A stretch of 46,858 nt of DNA from a virus: IMG/VR virus record IMGVR_UViG_3300042923_000221, positions 1 to 46,858 of that record; one strand, given 5' to 3'. Position numbers and translations under genes: made by a program. The notes under the pieces were generated by a model. That model was not told the origin of the DNA and did no database searches. It was given only the letters and a program-made list of their open reading frames with translations. Each line of letters begins with the position of its first letter. Position 1 is the stretch's first letter. Of this stretch, positions 18,839 through 25,132 are shown one piece after another.

Positions 18839-20018
18839 CCTTGCCTTTCAGATCCTTAAGACAGCCGATCACGTGAAGTGGGAGGCCTTGGTCGGGTACA
18901 CAATTTATCAGCTAGGCCGTAGAAACGGAATGCGCCTCTTCAGAAAGTATCTGGAGGGGCATTTTCCCCATCTTATATCGGAGGATGTGCAATGGAAATT
19001 ATGGGTAATGAAGCAAATAGAAGCACTCGGAGGTACGCCGTTCACTCCAAAGAAACACTATTCAAGTGGGAAGAAATCCAAAAGAACGGCAGCGCCGAAA
19101 TCAGAAACATCATCGACATCATCACGGCAGGTCATAAACCAGGAGGAACTTATGAGAAAAGAAGTATATAACGTTGTTCTTGATGCCGGGCACGGAGGTT
19201 CAGATCCCGGAGCTATTGGAACCATGAAGACCAAGGAAAAGGACTTCAACCTCTCTATGGTGTTCAAAGTGGAAACGCTGCTTAAAAAGAATCCTAACCT
19301 GAATGTCGTGCTTACCCGCGTGAATGACACCTTTATTGAACTCACAGACCGCGCGAAGATTGCGAACCGCATCCCGGCAGACATATTCCTGTCCATCCAT
19401 GCAAACGCAACGTCTAACAGCGCTACAGGCGGCACAGAGGCGCTATACACCAAGGACATAGATAAACCTTTGTCTGACATCATCCAAGCCCACATACTAC
19501 CTGTGACGGGCTTTGCAGACCGCAAGTCGAAGTATCAGAACCTTGCGGTGTGTCGCAATACCAAAATGCCAGCTTGCTTGATTGAACCGGGATTCTTAAC
19601 CAATCCAAAAGAGGAAGGACTGCTGCTCGATGAAACGTTTCAAAACACGCTTGCGGAAGCTGTGGCGAGAGGCATCTGCGCTTATCTGGGCGTAGACTAC
19701 GGGGCCAGAGTCACGCCGAAAGGAACCTTTCCACTCGACGTTGAACTGTCCGGCATCGTGTTTGAAGGGTTATTGATTGACTCTAAAAGCTGGATTCCCG
19801 CTAAACTCATTCTTACCGCGCTTGGCTTACAATGGTCTTATTCCCTACGCAAAATCTACATCGGTGACAATGCGCTTGAAACCAAAATCTATGACGGAAC
19901 CAGCTACATCAAAGCAACGGATCTCAAAGCTTTGGATGTTGTCCGCAATGTGATGCTTGACCCAGACGCAACCAACACTAAACGGGTGCTTATCTACCCA
20001 AAAGGAGAAACATTATGA
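18810..20018 (+). CDS. N-acetylmuramoyl-L-alanine amidase (endolysin) with N-terminal extension
   Basis: 402 aa if started at 18810 (SD AAGGTGG, 6 bases). The same frame has a better start at 19152 (AGGAGG, 7-base spacing) giving 288 aa. Counting from 19152, the Amidase_3 domain runs from residue 5 to 175 with Zn ligands His14 (DAGHGG), Glu29 and His83 (SIHAN) and catalytic Glu145 (LIEPGFL). Residues about 190-285 hold a copper-amine-oxidase-N-like module (IDSKSWIPAKLILTALGLQW) that probably binds the wall. The 114 extra N-terminal residues are helical with a basic linker and are not a known endolysin part. The stop overlaps the holin start. Confidence 0.88.
   Translation: MWSLIELAYDLAFQILKTADHVKWEALVGYTIYQLGRRNGMRLFRKYLEGHFPHLISEDVQWKLWVMKQIEALGGTPFTPKKHYSSGKKSKRTAAPKSETSSTSSRQVINQEELMRKEVYNVVLDAGHGGSDPGAIGTMKTKEKDFNLSMVFKVETLLKKNPNLNVVLTRVNDTFIELTDRAKIANRIPADIFLSIHANATSNSATGGTEALYTKDIDKPLSDIIQAHILPVTGFADRKSKYQNLAVCRNTKMPACLIEPGFLTNPKEEGLLLDETFQNTLAEAVARGICAYLGVDYGARVTPKGTFPLDVELSGIVFEGLLIDSKSWIPAKLILTALGLQWSYSLRKIYIGDNALETKIYDGTSYIKATDLKALDVVRNVMLDPDATNTKRVLIYPKGETL
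18992..19171 (+). CDS. possible nested 59-aa gene in another frame of the amidase extension
   Basis: Starts at ATG 18992 with GGAGG 7 bases upstream, in the +2 frame of the long amidase frame, and ends 20 bases inside the short-form amidase gene. Charged, helix-forming text (SKETLFKWEEIQKNGSAE, RNIIDIITAGH) looks more protein-like than the Ser/Lys/Thr-rich text of the overlapping frame. If real, the amidase starts at 19152 and the 18810 gene is a separate product ending by readthrough into it. Function unknown. Confidence 0.45.
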   Translation: MEIMGNEANRSTRRYAVHSKETLFKWEEIQKNGSAEIRNIIDIITAGHKPGGTYEKRSI

Positions 20019-20290
20019 ACGAGAACTTTAACATCGTCCTTGCTTTGGCCTCTGCGCTGGCTGTGATCGTCTCTGTGGTGCTTGCGGGAGTAAAGGCTGT
20101 AGTTGTCCTACCTAAGAACTTGATCCCTGTAATCGGCGTTGTAGTCGGTGTGGCAATAGGCGCTCTGGCGTATCCGTTTACTGACCTTGATTTAGTGTAT
20201 CGTCTATGGGCTGGTGCATTTGCTGGATTTAGTGCTACAGGGCTGTATGAGCTTCAGAAGAACAATCCGGGAACCACGAAGAAAGACTAG
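20015..20290 (+). CDS. holin (A118 Hol118-like)
   Basis: 91 aa with SD AAAGGAG, overlapping the amidase stop by ATGA. Three hydrophobic stretches (about 6-28, 34-54 and 62-80) include a LIPVIGVVVGVAIGALAY core and WAGAFAGFSATGLYE, strongly reminiscent of Hol118-family holins (class I or II). A charged C-terminal tail follows. It makes the membrane hole that releases the amidase. The terminator follows immediately. Confidence 0.85.
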   Translation: MNENFNIVLALASALAVIVSVVLAGVKAVVVLPKNLIPVIGVVVGVAIGALAYPFTDLDLVYRLWAGAFAGFSATGLYELQKNNPGTTKKD

Positions 20291-20310
20291 GCCCTTAATT
20301 GGGCCTTTTT
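20289..20310 (+). terminator. intrinsic terminator closing the late operon
   Basis: Perfect six-base stem AGGCCC/GGGCCT with loop TTAATT and five T. It overlaps the holin stop codon. Confidence 0.9.
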
Positions 20311-20329
20311 ATTTTGTTTACATATTGAG

Positions 20330-20358
20330 TTGACATTCACTTCACTATGTATTAGTAT
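20330..20358 (+). promoter_or_regulatory. sigma-A-type promoter of the accessory operon
   Basis: TTGACA (20330-20335), a 17-base spacer and TAGTAT (20353-20358), about 30 bases before the GTG of the XRE gene. A direct repeat TTCAC-TTCAC within the spacer could be part of an operator for the first gene product. Confidence 0.75.
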
Positions 20359-20388
20359 TGAATTATAAATCAACAAGGAGGTGCGAAC

Positions 20389-20754
20389 GTGGATTTTGCA
20401 CAGCAACTAAAGAAAATACGCGAAGATAACTGTATCTCACAGGCAAAGATCGCTGAAGCTGTAGGCGTAGACGTTACATACATCAGCAAGATGGAAAACG
20501 GGAAGATGCCGCCACCATCTGAGGATGTGATTGTAAAGATTGCGGAAACATTCAACGTTAATGTACATGACTTGATTTTCTCCGCGAAGAAAGTTCCTAG
20601 CGACATCGTAGAGTTGATTATGGAATCGCCAGAGGTTAAGGCGTACTTGAAGAGTAAGTCAACAAAGAAAATCAAATCTGAACTTATGGACAATGACCCG
20701 TCAAAGATCAGAGAGGAATTGTTGAAAAGAAGAAATGGAGGAAAAATCGGGTGA
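20389..20754 (+). CDS. XRE-family transcriptional regulator
   Basis: 121 aa from GTG 20389 (SD AAGGAGGTG). An HTH_3 domain spans residues 4-62 (LKKIREDNCISQAKIAEAVG, then DVTYISKMENG) with a typical recognition helix and a following NVNVHDLIF. The C-terminal half is charged and helical, with no peptidase site, so it is not a LexA/CI-type cleavable repressor. As first gene of its own operon with a consensus promoter it is the natural candidate for a lysogeny or maintenance repressor, or for an autoregulator of the accessory operon. Confidence 0.85.
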   Translation: MDFAQQLKKIREDNCISQAKIAEAVGVDVTYISKMENGKMPPPSEDVIVKIAETFNVNVHDLIFSAKKVPSDIVELIMESPEVKAYLKSKSTKKIKSELMDNDPSKIREELLKRRNGGKIG

Positions 20755-20957
20755 CACCTAACCAAATTGAAGAAGAAGTAAACAAAATATGTTGGATGCT
20801 TGAAATAATGGAATCTTACAAGATAATTACGCCTAAAGAACGTGCGAACATCCGCACTAAAACAAAAGCGTGGGCATTTGACTCAGCAAGAGAAGAGCAA
20901 GAAGACCCTAACCAAGTCCGGTTAGAACTGGACGGTAAACTGAGAGGTGGAAAGTGA
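20751..20957 (+). CDS. small charged protein, unknown
   Basis: 68 aa from GTG 20751, overlapping the XRE stop by GTGA. Helical with many Glu, Lys and Arg, including EEVNKICWMLEIMESYKII. No family recognised. Clearly co-translated with the regulator. Confidence 0.7.
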   Translation: MTPNQIEEEVNKICWMLEIMESYKIITPKERANIRTKTKAWAFDSAREEQEDPNQVRLELDGKLRGGK

Positions 20958-21172
20958 TGATTAAACGTGCAGATTGGGTCACTACTATTAGAGGCGGTGG
21001 AAAAGGGATCGTTAAGCGCGTAGCTAAAGATGGTTCGTGGGCTGATATTGATTGGGGAGGATACACGAAACGAATGTCAAGAAAGTACCTAATCATTTTA
21101 ACCACGATTGAAACAGCAGACGGATTCACTGTTACCGATTTGACGAGACAGGATGAGTTATCCCATGAATAA
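20957..21172 (+). CDS. SH3/KOW-like small protein
   Basis: 71 aa from ATG 20957, overlapping the previous stop (SD AGAGGTGG). Text such as ADWVTTIRGGGKGIVKRVA then DGSWADIDWGGYTKRM resembles small SH3-like barrels found in phage early genes. It could bind nucleic acid or a protein partner. Function unknown. Confidence 0.65.
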   Translation: MIKRADWVTTIRGGGKGIVKRVAKDGSWADIDWGGYTKRMSRKYLIILTTIETADGFTVTDLTRQDELSHE

Positions 21173-21311
21173 CACCATAGACCGCCTACTCCACCGCTAC
21201 CGCCTAACCTTGAACCTAGGCATGGAAGAAGAAGCCGGGGTAATCGCCATACAGATTGCAGAAGAGTTACTAAAAGAGCATGAAGATGCTCATGAGGAGG
21301 AAGATAAATGA
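21165..21311 (+). CDS. 48-aa acidic helical protein
   Basis: Overlaps the preceding gene by 8 bases, and its stop overlaps the start of the protease by ATGA. Two helices rich in Leu and Glu. Its last bases contain the protease SD (GAGGAGG), so one role may simply be coupling. Confidence 0.6.
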   Translation: MNNTIDRLLHRYRLTLNLGMEEEAGVIAIQIAEELLKEHEDAHEEEDK

Positions 21312-21973
21312 AACGAATCCTGTCACTTATACTCATCTTATGCACAATGTTACCAACAACGGCTTGGGGATATGTGTACAACGAAAGTCACTCCATGCAG
21401 AATCAACTCGAATCCGCACGAATGAAAACAGTCGCCATCACCACCGCCAAGGTTGAACGCTACACTTGGGACACCTACTACAACCCACTCAGCAGCGGCA
21501 CTGGGACCATGATCGGCAACGGACTGATCTTAACCAACGCTCACGTGATCAAAGACGGACAGAACGACATCACCGTCACCACCTACACCGGAGAGTCATA
21601 CAAAGGTACACTTTTGAGGGTTGACAAACTCAAGGATCTAGCATTGCTCTCTTTTGACTCTCTTGCAGACGGTTTTACGATGTCAGACGTAAGCTTGTAC
21701 AAGGGCAAACCTATTATGACCATCGGACAGCCTCTAGGACTTCCACAGTGGAGTTTTAGCGAAGGAGTGGTACAAACAGTCTCAGGTGAGTACAAACTTC
21801 CTACAGGAGCGTCCTACATGGCTGTGCAGACGGATGCAGAAGTCCTTAGTGGAAACTCAGGCGGTCCGCTTGTTGATGATAAAGGAGAGTTAGTTGGAAT
21901 TGTACGTGCATCCAGTCCAGGGTATTCCTATGCGGTGCCGATGGAGGATATTAAAGCGTTTCTTGAAGAGTAG
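21308..21973 (+). CDS. secreted trypsin-like serine protease (HtrA-type catalytic domain)
   Basis: 221 aa with SD GAGGAGG. Signal peptide residues 1-21 (KR then a hydrophobic core, TTAWG). The chymotrypsin-fold triad is visible: His79 in LTNAHV, Asp110 in KDLALLSF and Ser184 in SGNSGGPLV. It ends right after the catalytic domain with no PDZ, unlike DegP/HtrA. It is exported and not obviously membrane anchored. Unusual in a phage: it could process a surface receptor, exclude rival phages or modify host secreted proteins. It is encoded in the XRE-led operon, so it may be expressed in carrier cells. Confidence 0.85.
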   Translation: MKRILSLILILCTMLPTTAWGYVYNESHSMQNQLESARMKTVAITTAKVERYTWDTYYNPLSSGTGTMIGNGLILTNAHVIKDGQNDITVTTYTGESYKGTLLRVDKLKDLALLSFDSLADGFTMSDVSLYKGKPIMTIGQPLGLPQWSFSEGVVQTVSGEYKLPTGASYMAVQTDAEVLSGNSGGPLVDDKGELVGIVRASSPGYSYAVPMEDIKAFLEE

Positions 21974-21999
21974 ACGCAATAGCGAAGGAGGATGAAGTT

Positions 22000-22305
22000 A
22001 TGGAAATTAAAAAAGGCAATACGCATAGAGGATTCGCAATTGTTGAGTTTACAGATTTATACGGGGCTGAATGCAGTATTCAAAAATCCTCGTTAGCTAC
22101 TGATGACGCAATTTGGATTGGTGTTGATGATGCAAATCCGCAAATCATGGCTTCTAAAGTTATTGAGGGTGGCACAGGATGGGTTAAATACCCGATTCCA
22201 AAAGATGTGTCGTTAAATACAAGAATGCACCTGTCGCAAGCACAAGTGAAAGAATTGTTGCCAATCCTGAAGGTGTTTGCCGAAACTGGTGAACTGCCCA
22301 GTTGA
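22000..22305 (+). CDS. conserved phage protein of unknown function
   Basis: 101 aa with SD GAAGGAGG. Text of the kind RGFAIVEFTDLYGAECSIQ, SSLATDDAIWIGVDDANP and RMHLSQAQVKELLPILKVF matches a protein family I recall from many Firmicutes and proteobacterial phages, without known function. No catalytic motif seen. The stop is followed at once by the first copy of a 19-base repeat. Confidence 0.75.
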   Translation: MEIKKGNTHRGFAIVEFTDLYGAECSIQKSSLATDDAIWIGVDDANPQIMASKVIEGGTGWVKYPIPKDVSLNTRMHLSQAQVKELLPILKVFAETGELPS

Positions 22306-22324
22306 TGCGTAGTTCGAAGATACT
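22306..22324 (+). repeat. 19-base direct repeat, copy 1
   Basis: TGCGTAGTTCGAAGATACT, two bases after the upstream stop (its first base is the next codon position). An identical copy lies at 22720-22738; together they bracket two small genes. Confidence 0.85.
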
Positions 22325-22362
22325 GAGCTGTTGACGCATACGGCGTAGCAAGGAGGACTGAA

Positions 22363-22512
22363 ATGAAAAAGCATTCTCTGATTGAAGAAGTGCAGAATTT
22401 GAGAAGGGAAAACGAAATACTCAAAGATGAATTGCTGTCATTAAAAGCCTTGCTGTTCTTGCGTGACAAGGTGGACGAGCAGATTACTAAAATCGTAGCG
22501 AATAATAGATAA
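22363..22512 (+). CDS. 49-aa coiled-coil protein
   Basis: SD AAGGAGG. Heptad-like text LRRENEILKDELLSLKALL suggests a leucine-zipper dimer. It lies between the two copies of the 19-base repeat. Function unknown. Confidence 0.6.
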   Translation: MKKHSLIEEVQNLRRENEILKDELLSLKALLFLRDKVDEQITKIVANNR

Positions 22513-22543
22513 ATACACATATATCGCAGGAAGGAGATACCTC

Positions 22544-22726
22544 ATGGATAAGGAGCAAGCACGTAAAAAAATTGAAGATTATATTAATAAATGTGGCTAT
22601 ACGTACACTGTGGAACAGCTCATAGAATCGTACCTGAACTACTACAAGCAAGGTTATTATGTAAGCTACACAACTAAAGATTGCATTAAGCAGTTAGAAA
22701 ATGAGTTTGAGATTCTTACTGCGTAG
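22544..22726 (+). CDS. 60-aa Tyr-rich protein, unknown
   Basis: SD GAAGGAG. Helical and rich in Lys, Glu and Tyr (SYLNYYKQGYYVSYTT). Its stop codon TAG is part of the second copy of the 19-base repeat. Last rightward gene of the accessory block; leftward genes follow. Confidence 0.6.
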   Translation: MDKEQARKKIEDYINKCGYTYTVEQLIESYLNYYKQGYYVSYTTKDCIKQLENEFEILTA

Positions 22727-22738
22727 TTCGAAGATACT
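22720..22738 (+). repeat. 19-base direct repeat, copy 2
   Basis: Exact copy of 22306-22324. It overlaps the last codons and the stop of the 60-aa gene. Confidence 0.85.
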
Positions 22739-22769
22739 ACCTATGAGTGATAAAATAGATAAAGTGATT

Positions 22770-22796
22770 AGGTGCCGTTCCTTTAGGACGACACCT
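22770..22796. terminator. hairpin between convergent genes
   Basis: AGGTG pairs with CACCT, with an interrupted inner stem and a TTTA loop. It lies between rightward and leftward units, where a two-way terminator is expected. No clear T-run on either side, so termination is uncertain. Confidence 0.35.
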
Positions 22797-22827
22797 TTGA
22801 CCTGTTACGGCTGCCGCTACGCTAGGA

Positions 22828-23169
22828 TTATTCTGTCGGAACGATGCAAACCGTTAAAGCCGAAATAAGTGCTTCAACATCCGACCTCTCGTACACCATA
22901 AACAGTTGATCCGATTCAAAACATCCGTCACGACTTCCACAGTTTAAGTCCAGTTTAAAGGACGTTCCTTTTTCCTCTGCGGCACACAACGTTTCATGCA
23001 CCTCACCGGAATCATTACCTTCCACTTCAAACAATAAATCTTGATATAACCAGTCGTTTGTCCACGTATCACCTTTTATACTTAGTCCATGTATTACTTG
23101 CGGCATGTAGTGGGAATATACCGTTCCCGATGGCATAGACAGAAACTCTGTGCGACTAACGATCCTCAT
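22828..23169 (-). CDS. leftward protein, unknown (113 aa)
   Basis: Last gene of the leftward unit. Mixed alpha/beta with Asp and Glu rich stretches and a Cys-containing centre (DLNCGSRDGCFES). No family recognised. It starts 3 bases after the HNH gene stop, so it is in the same transcript. Confidence 0.65.
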   Translation of the reverse strand: MRIVSRTEFLSMPSGTVYSHYMPQVIHGLSIKGDTWTNDWLYQDLLFEVEGNDSGEVHETLCAAEEKGTSFKLDLNCGSRDGCFESDQLFMVYERSDVEALISALTVCIVPTE

Positions 23170-23172
23170 GTT

Positions 23173-23559
23173 CTAACCTCCAATTATCTTGTATAGTTTC
23201 TTCATCATCCCCGGTGTGCGCTCCTGCTGCCGCTTCTTCTTTTTCGGTTTATAATCACTTCTACGATGTTTAGGAATCACCTTTCCTCTCTTTGGCTTGT
23301 GACGCTTTCTCTTAGGTCTTGCATGGACTACGGCATGGCATAGTTCACAGAGGTACATTAAGTCCGTCATACGCTCATTACCGATGTTCTGATAAGTGAT
23401 GTGATGTAAATGGAGGCCGGGGGACGTATCCCCACAGTGCTGACACTTATACTCGTGTTGGTAACGGTAGGCTTTCTTAATGTTACGCCAGTGTTCAGTA
23501 TTGATGTACTGAGGGTAGGAAGCGACAACTTCTCCTGTGATACATTTGATCTTGTTCAT
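23173..23559 (-). CDS. HNH endonuclease
   Basis: 128 aa from the ATG at 23559, chosen because GAAAGGATG precedes it and because the 54-aa gene ends 4 bases upstream. HNH core: CQHCG (Cys39, Cys42), LHLHHITY (His52-53) and LCELCHAVVH (Cys71, Cys74, His75). The C-terminal 45 residues are strongly basic. Could be a packaging-associated or homing-type nuclease. It is far from the terminase genes, which argues against the HK97 gp74 role. Confidence 0.85.
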   Translation of the reverse strand: MNKIKCITGEVVASYPQYINTEHWRNIKKAYRYQHEYKCQHCGDTSPGLHLHHITYQNIGNERMTDLMYLCELCHAVVHARPKRKRHKPKRGKVIPKHRRSDYKPKKKKRQQERTPGMMKKLYKIIGG

Positions 23560-23563
23560 GGCT

Positions 23564-23728
23564 TCATCCTTTCTCGTCAGGTATAAATCCATCCTTTAAC
23601 GTGCGTATGACGCTGTTCCAACGGTTACGGACATATCCTCTTTCAGGAATCGGCAAAAGGGTTTCTAAGCGTTCCATTTCATACAGTGCAACCTCGATAT
23701 CTTCTTCTCTTTGTTCAAGCGTTCTCAT
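23564..23728 (-). CDS. 54-aa small protein, unknown
   Basis: MRTLEQREEDIEVALYEMER opening, SD AGAGGATG, stop 4 bases before the HNH start. Helical with many Glu. It sits in a tight leftward operon. Function unknown. Confidence 0.65.
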   Translation of the reverse strand: MRTLEQREEDIEVALYEMERLETLLPIPERGYVRNRWNSVIRTLKDGFIPDEKG

Positions 23729-23742
23729 GTTTATCATCCTCT

Positions 23743-23925
23743 CTAATCAATCAATTTTATATCCGACACATTCGCCGCCAATCGGTTTAAAAAGGTGTCC
23801 GGTTCTCCTTCCTCCAACAACAGCGCTTTTCCTTTCCAACTGATGCCGTGTATCACCCACGTTTTCTTACTGAACTTCAAGGACACTCGTTTTCCGATGT
23901 TCGGTTTAATATCCGCTTTACGCAT
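23743..23925 (-). CDS. 60-aa SH3-like small protein, unknown
   Basis: Basic, beta-prone text (IGKRVSLKFSKKTWVIHGIS) suggesting a small barrel. SD GAAAGG is somewhat distant from the ATG. First gene downstream of the palindrome array on this strand. Confidence 0.6.
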   Translation of the reverse strand: MRKADIKPNIGKRVSLKFSKKTWVIHGISWKGKALLLEEGEPDTFLNRLAANVSDIKLID

Positions 23926-23967
23926 ACTTCATCAACCTTTCTATAGGGGATGGTAAATATATATAGG

Positions 23968-24164
23968 GAGTAAAAAATATTTACTCGTAGACAGCATTTA
24001 TAAAAAGTGGTCAAAAACGGCTCAAACCCTTGCGATAGTAGGACGGGACCACCTTTTAACGAGTAAATTATTTTTACTCGTATAACACTGATTTTGACCA
24101 AAAACGGACTAACGAGTAAACATTTTTTACACAAAAGGCGGTTACGAGTAAAATATTTTTACTC
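23968..24164. repeat. four palindromic sites GAGTAAA-N5-TTTACTC (iteron/operator array)
   Basis: Sites at 23968-23986, 24061-24079, 24114-24132 and 24146-24164. All have seven-base arms and exactly five bases between. Three carry the longer ACGAGTAAA left arm, and the second is perfect over nine bases. The third has one mismatch (TTTACAC). CAAAAACGG also occurs twice between sites 1 and 3. The region is A+T rich, has no credible gene and lies directly after the winged-helix gene, the last site overlapping that gene's stop. Candidate origin, partition site or operator set. Confidence 0.85.
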
Positions 24165-24548
24165 AAAATAACTCTGATGCCAGCGTGTAGAGAATGTATA
24201 GATGTGTGCTTTGCGGTTATAACGGTTGTACTCAATGCAGTCGATGAAGCCTTTTTCAATCAACAGTTTCACGCAACGGTAAAACGTAGGCTTGGACATA
24301 CCTCTGTTATTTCCTTCAAACGAGTATATGAAGTCGTCACCTTCTCCTTTCTTCTGACCTTTGTACTTGCGTGACATGTCTACAAACATTGCCACAGCGT
24401 GCGCGTCCAGAGATTCAAAAGCAGGAGAGGACAGCAAGTCTTCAAACAGCCTAACGTAATCCTTATTCTTTGCTGGAGCGTCATGACGACATTGGAATGA
24501 ACGCATGGACAACTTCTTAGCGGCGGTGCTTTTTCTGTGTGATGGCAA
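24159..24548 (-). CDS. winged-helix replication-initiator-like protein
   Basis: 129 aa from TTG 24548, chosen because GGAGG (24557-24561, this strand) is 8 bases upstream. Alternatives are GTG 24584 and an internal ATG. Text such as DYVRLFEDLLSSPAFESLDAHA, then NRGMSKPTFYRCVKLLIEKGF and HIYTFSTRWH is a winged-helix DNA-binding domain of the sort found in plasmid RepA-like and ICE proteins. It is encoded beside a palindrome array and an FtsK/replication-relaxation pair. It probably binds the palindromes for replication or autoregulation. Confidence 0.7.
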   Translation of the reverse strand: MPSHRKSTAAKKLSMRSFQCRHDAPAKNKDYVRLFEDLLSSPAFESLDAHAVAMFVDMSRKYKGQKKGEGDDFIYSFEGNNRGMSKPTFYRCVKLLIEKGFIDCIEYNRYNRKAHIYTFSTRWHQSYFE

Positions 24549-24569
24549 TACAAAAACCTCCAATCGCGA

Positions 24570-24598
24570 TTGCAACGGAGGCACACATGAGGTATAAT
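24570..24598 (+). promoter_or_regulatory. consensus promoter for a small RNA
   Basis: TTGCAA (24570-24575), a 17-base spacer and perfect TATAAT (24593-24598). It points rightward, away from and antisense to the leader of the winged-helix gene. Predicted start near 24605. Confidence 0.75.
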
Positions 24599-24604
24599 GA
24601 AGAC

Positions 24605-24667
24605 AAATCCCATACGTGTCTCACTGTAAAGTCCACTTCACCTTTGCCGGGATAGAGTGGGCTTTTT
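24605..24667 (+). ncRNA. predicted ~63-nt countertranscribed RNA
   Basis: From the predicted start near 24605 there is no usable gene. A small hairpin GACA/TGTC (24602-24620) is followed by an intrinsic terminator with AAAGTCCAC (24628-24636), GTGGGCTTT (24657-24665) and T-run 24663-24667. The region lies inside the leader of the leftward winged-helix gene if that gene starts from the extended -10 at 24679-24687. This is the architecture of plasmid antisense RNAs that limit Rep synthesis. Not tested. Confidence 0.55.
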
Positions 24668-24678
24668 GCTTTCTCTAA

Positions 24679-24687
24679 GTATATCAT
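24679..24687 (-). promoter_or_regulatory. extended -10 promoter for the leftward unit
   Basis: On the minus strand it reads TGATATACT (TGN then TATACT, five of six to consensus). The -35 is poor. Predicted start near 24672, about 125 bases before the TTG start, leaving a leader that the small RNA would fully overlap. Confidence 0.5.
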
Positions 24688-24721
24688 TTATCCATAAATA
24701 TTGGTAGTTTAATAGCACGAC

Positions 24722-24756
24722 AAAGAGACCCATTCAAAACGAATGTGGTCTTTTTT
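24722..24756 (+). terminator. second terminator ahead of the FtsK operon
   Basis: GACC-ATTC and GAAT-GGTC pair with internal mismatches, with AAAGA/TCTTT at the base, ending in six T. It would stop readthrough from the small RNA promoter before the FtsK genes. The 223-base gap 24605-24827 holds only this, the small RNA and promoters. Confidence 0.75.
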
Positions 24757-24827
24757 GTGCGTTGTCCGTCATATCGTACAAACCCTACTACATAAGTATC
24801 AACATAACCCAAAAGGAGCTGAGAACA

Positions 24828-25030
24828 TGATCGAACCGTTTATCAAGATCGGCATTGTAGGCATAGCAGGACACGCACTGGAGAGACACTGTGAGCGGAT
24901 AGGCCGTCCGGGACTCGTAGGTGTGGTTAAGATTGCTACTTATGTACTCTGCGGCGTGATTGCATGTGTAGAGTGGTATCACTTCTTCCAGGTAGCGGCC
25001 ACCCTGTTTAACGTGCCGATGCCTTGGTAA
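24828..25030 (+). CDS. 67-aa membrane protein
   Basis: Start ATG 24828 has SD AAAGGAGCTGAG. One or two hydrophobic segments (FIKIGIVGIAGHALE and VVKIATYVLCGVIACVEWYHFFQ). First gene of the FtsK unit, so it may be a membrane partner. Holin-like size, but the lysis cassette is elsewhere. Confidence 0.65.
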
Positions 25031-25132
25031 TTACAAGAGGATCAACAGCCATTTAACTACAAGTGAAGTACAAGCGAAAATCCCCTGCCTTTGTCGCAGG
25101 GCGAAACTGAAAGAATAAGGAGAGTGTTCTTC

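Noticed and set aside
23968-24164. CRISPR array
   Set aside because: Repeats are palindromes with irregular distances (93, 53, 32) and no equal spacers.
23877-24259. Minus-strand frames across the palindrome array
   Set aside because: Cys/Leu/Ile-rich text without SD, starting inside other genes; the palindromes explain the sequence better.
25083-25101. Terminator before FtsK
   Set aside because: The CCCTGC/GCAGGG hairpin is clean, but no T-run follows.
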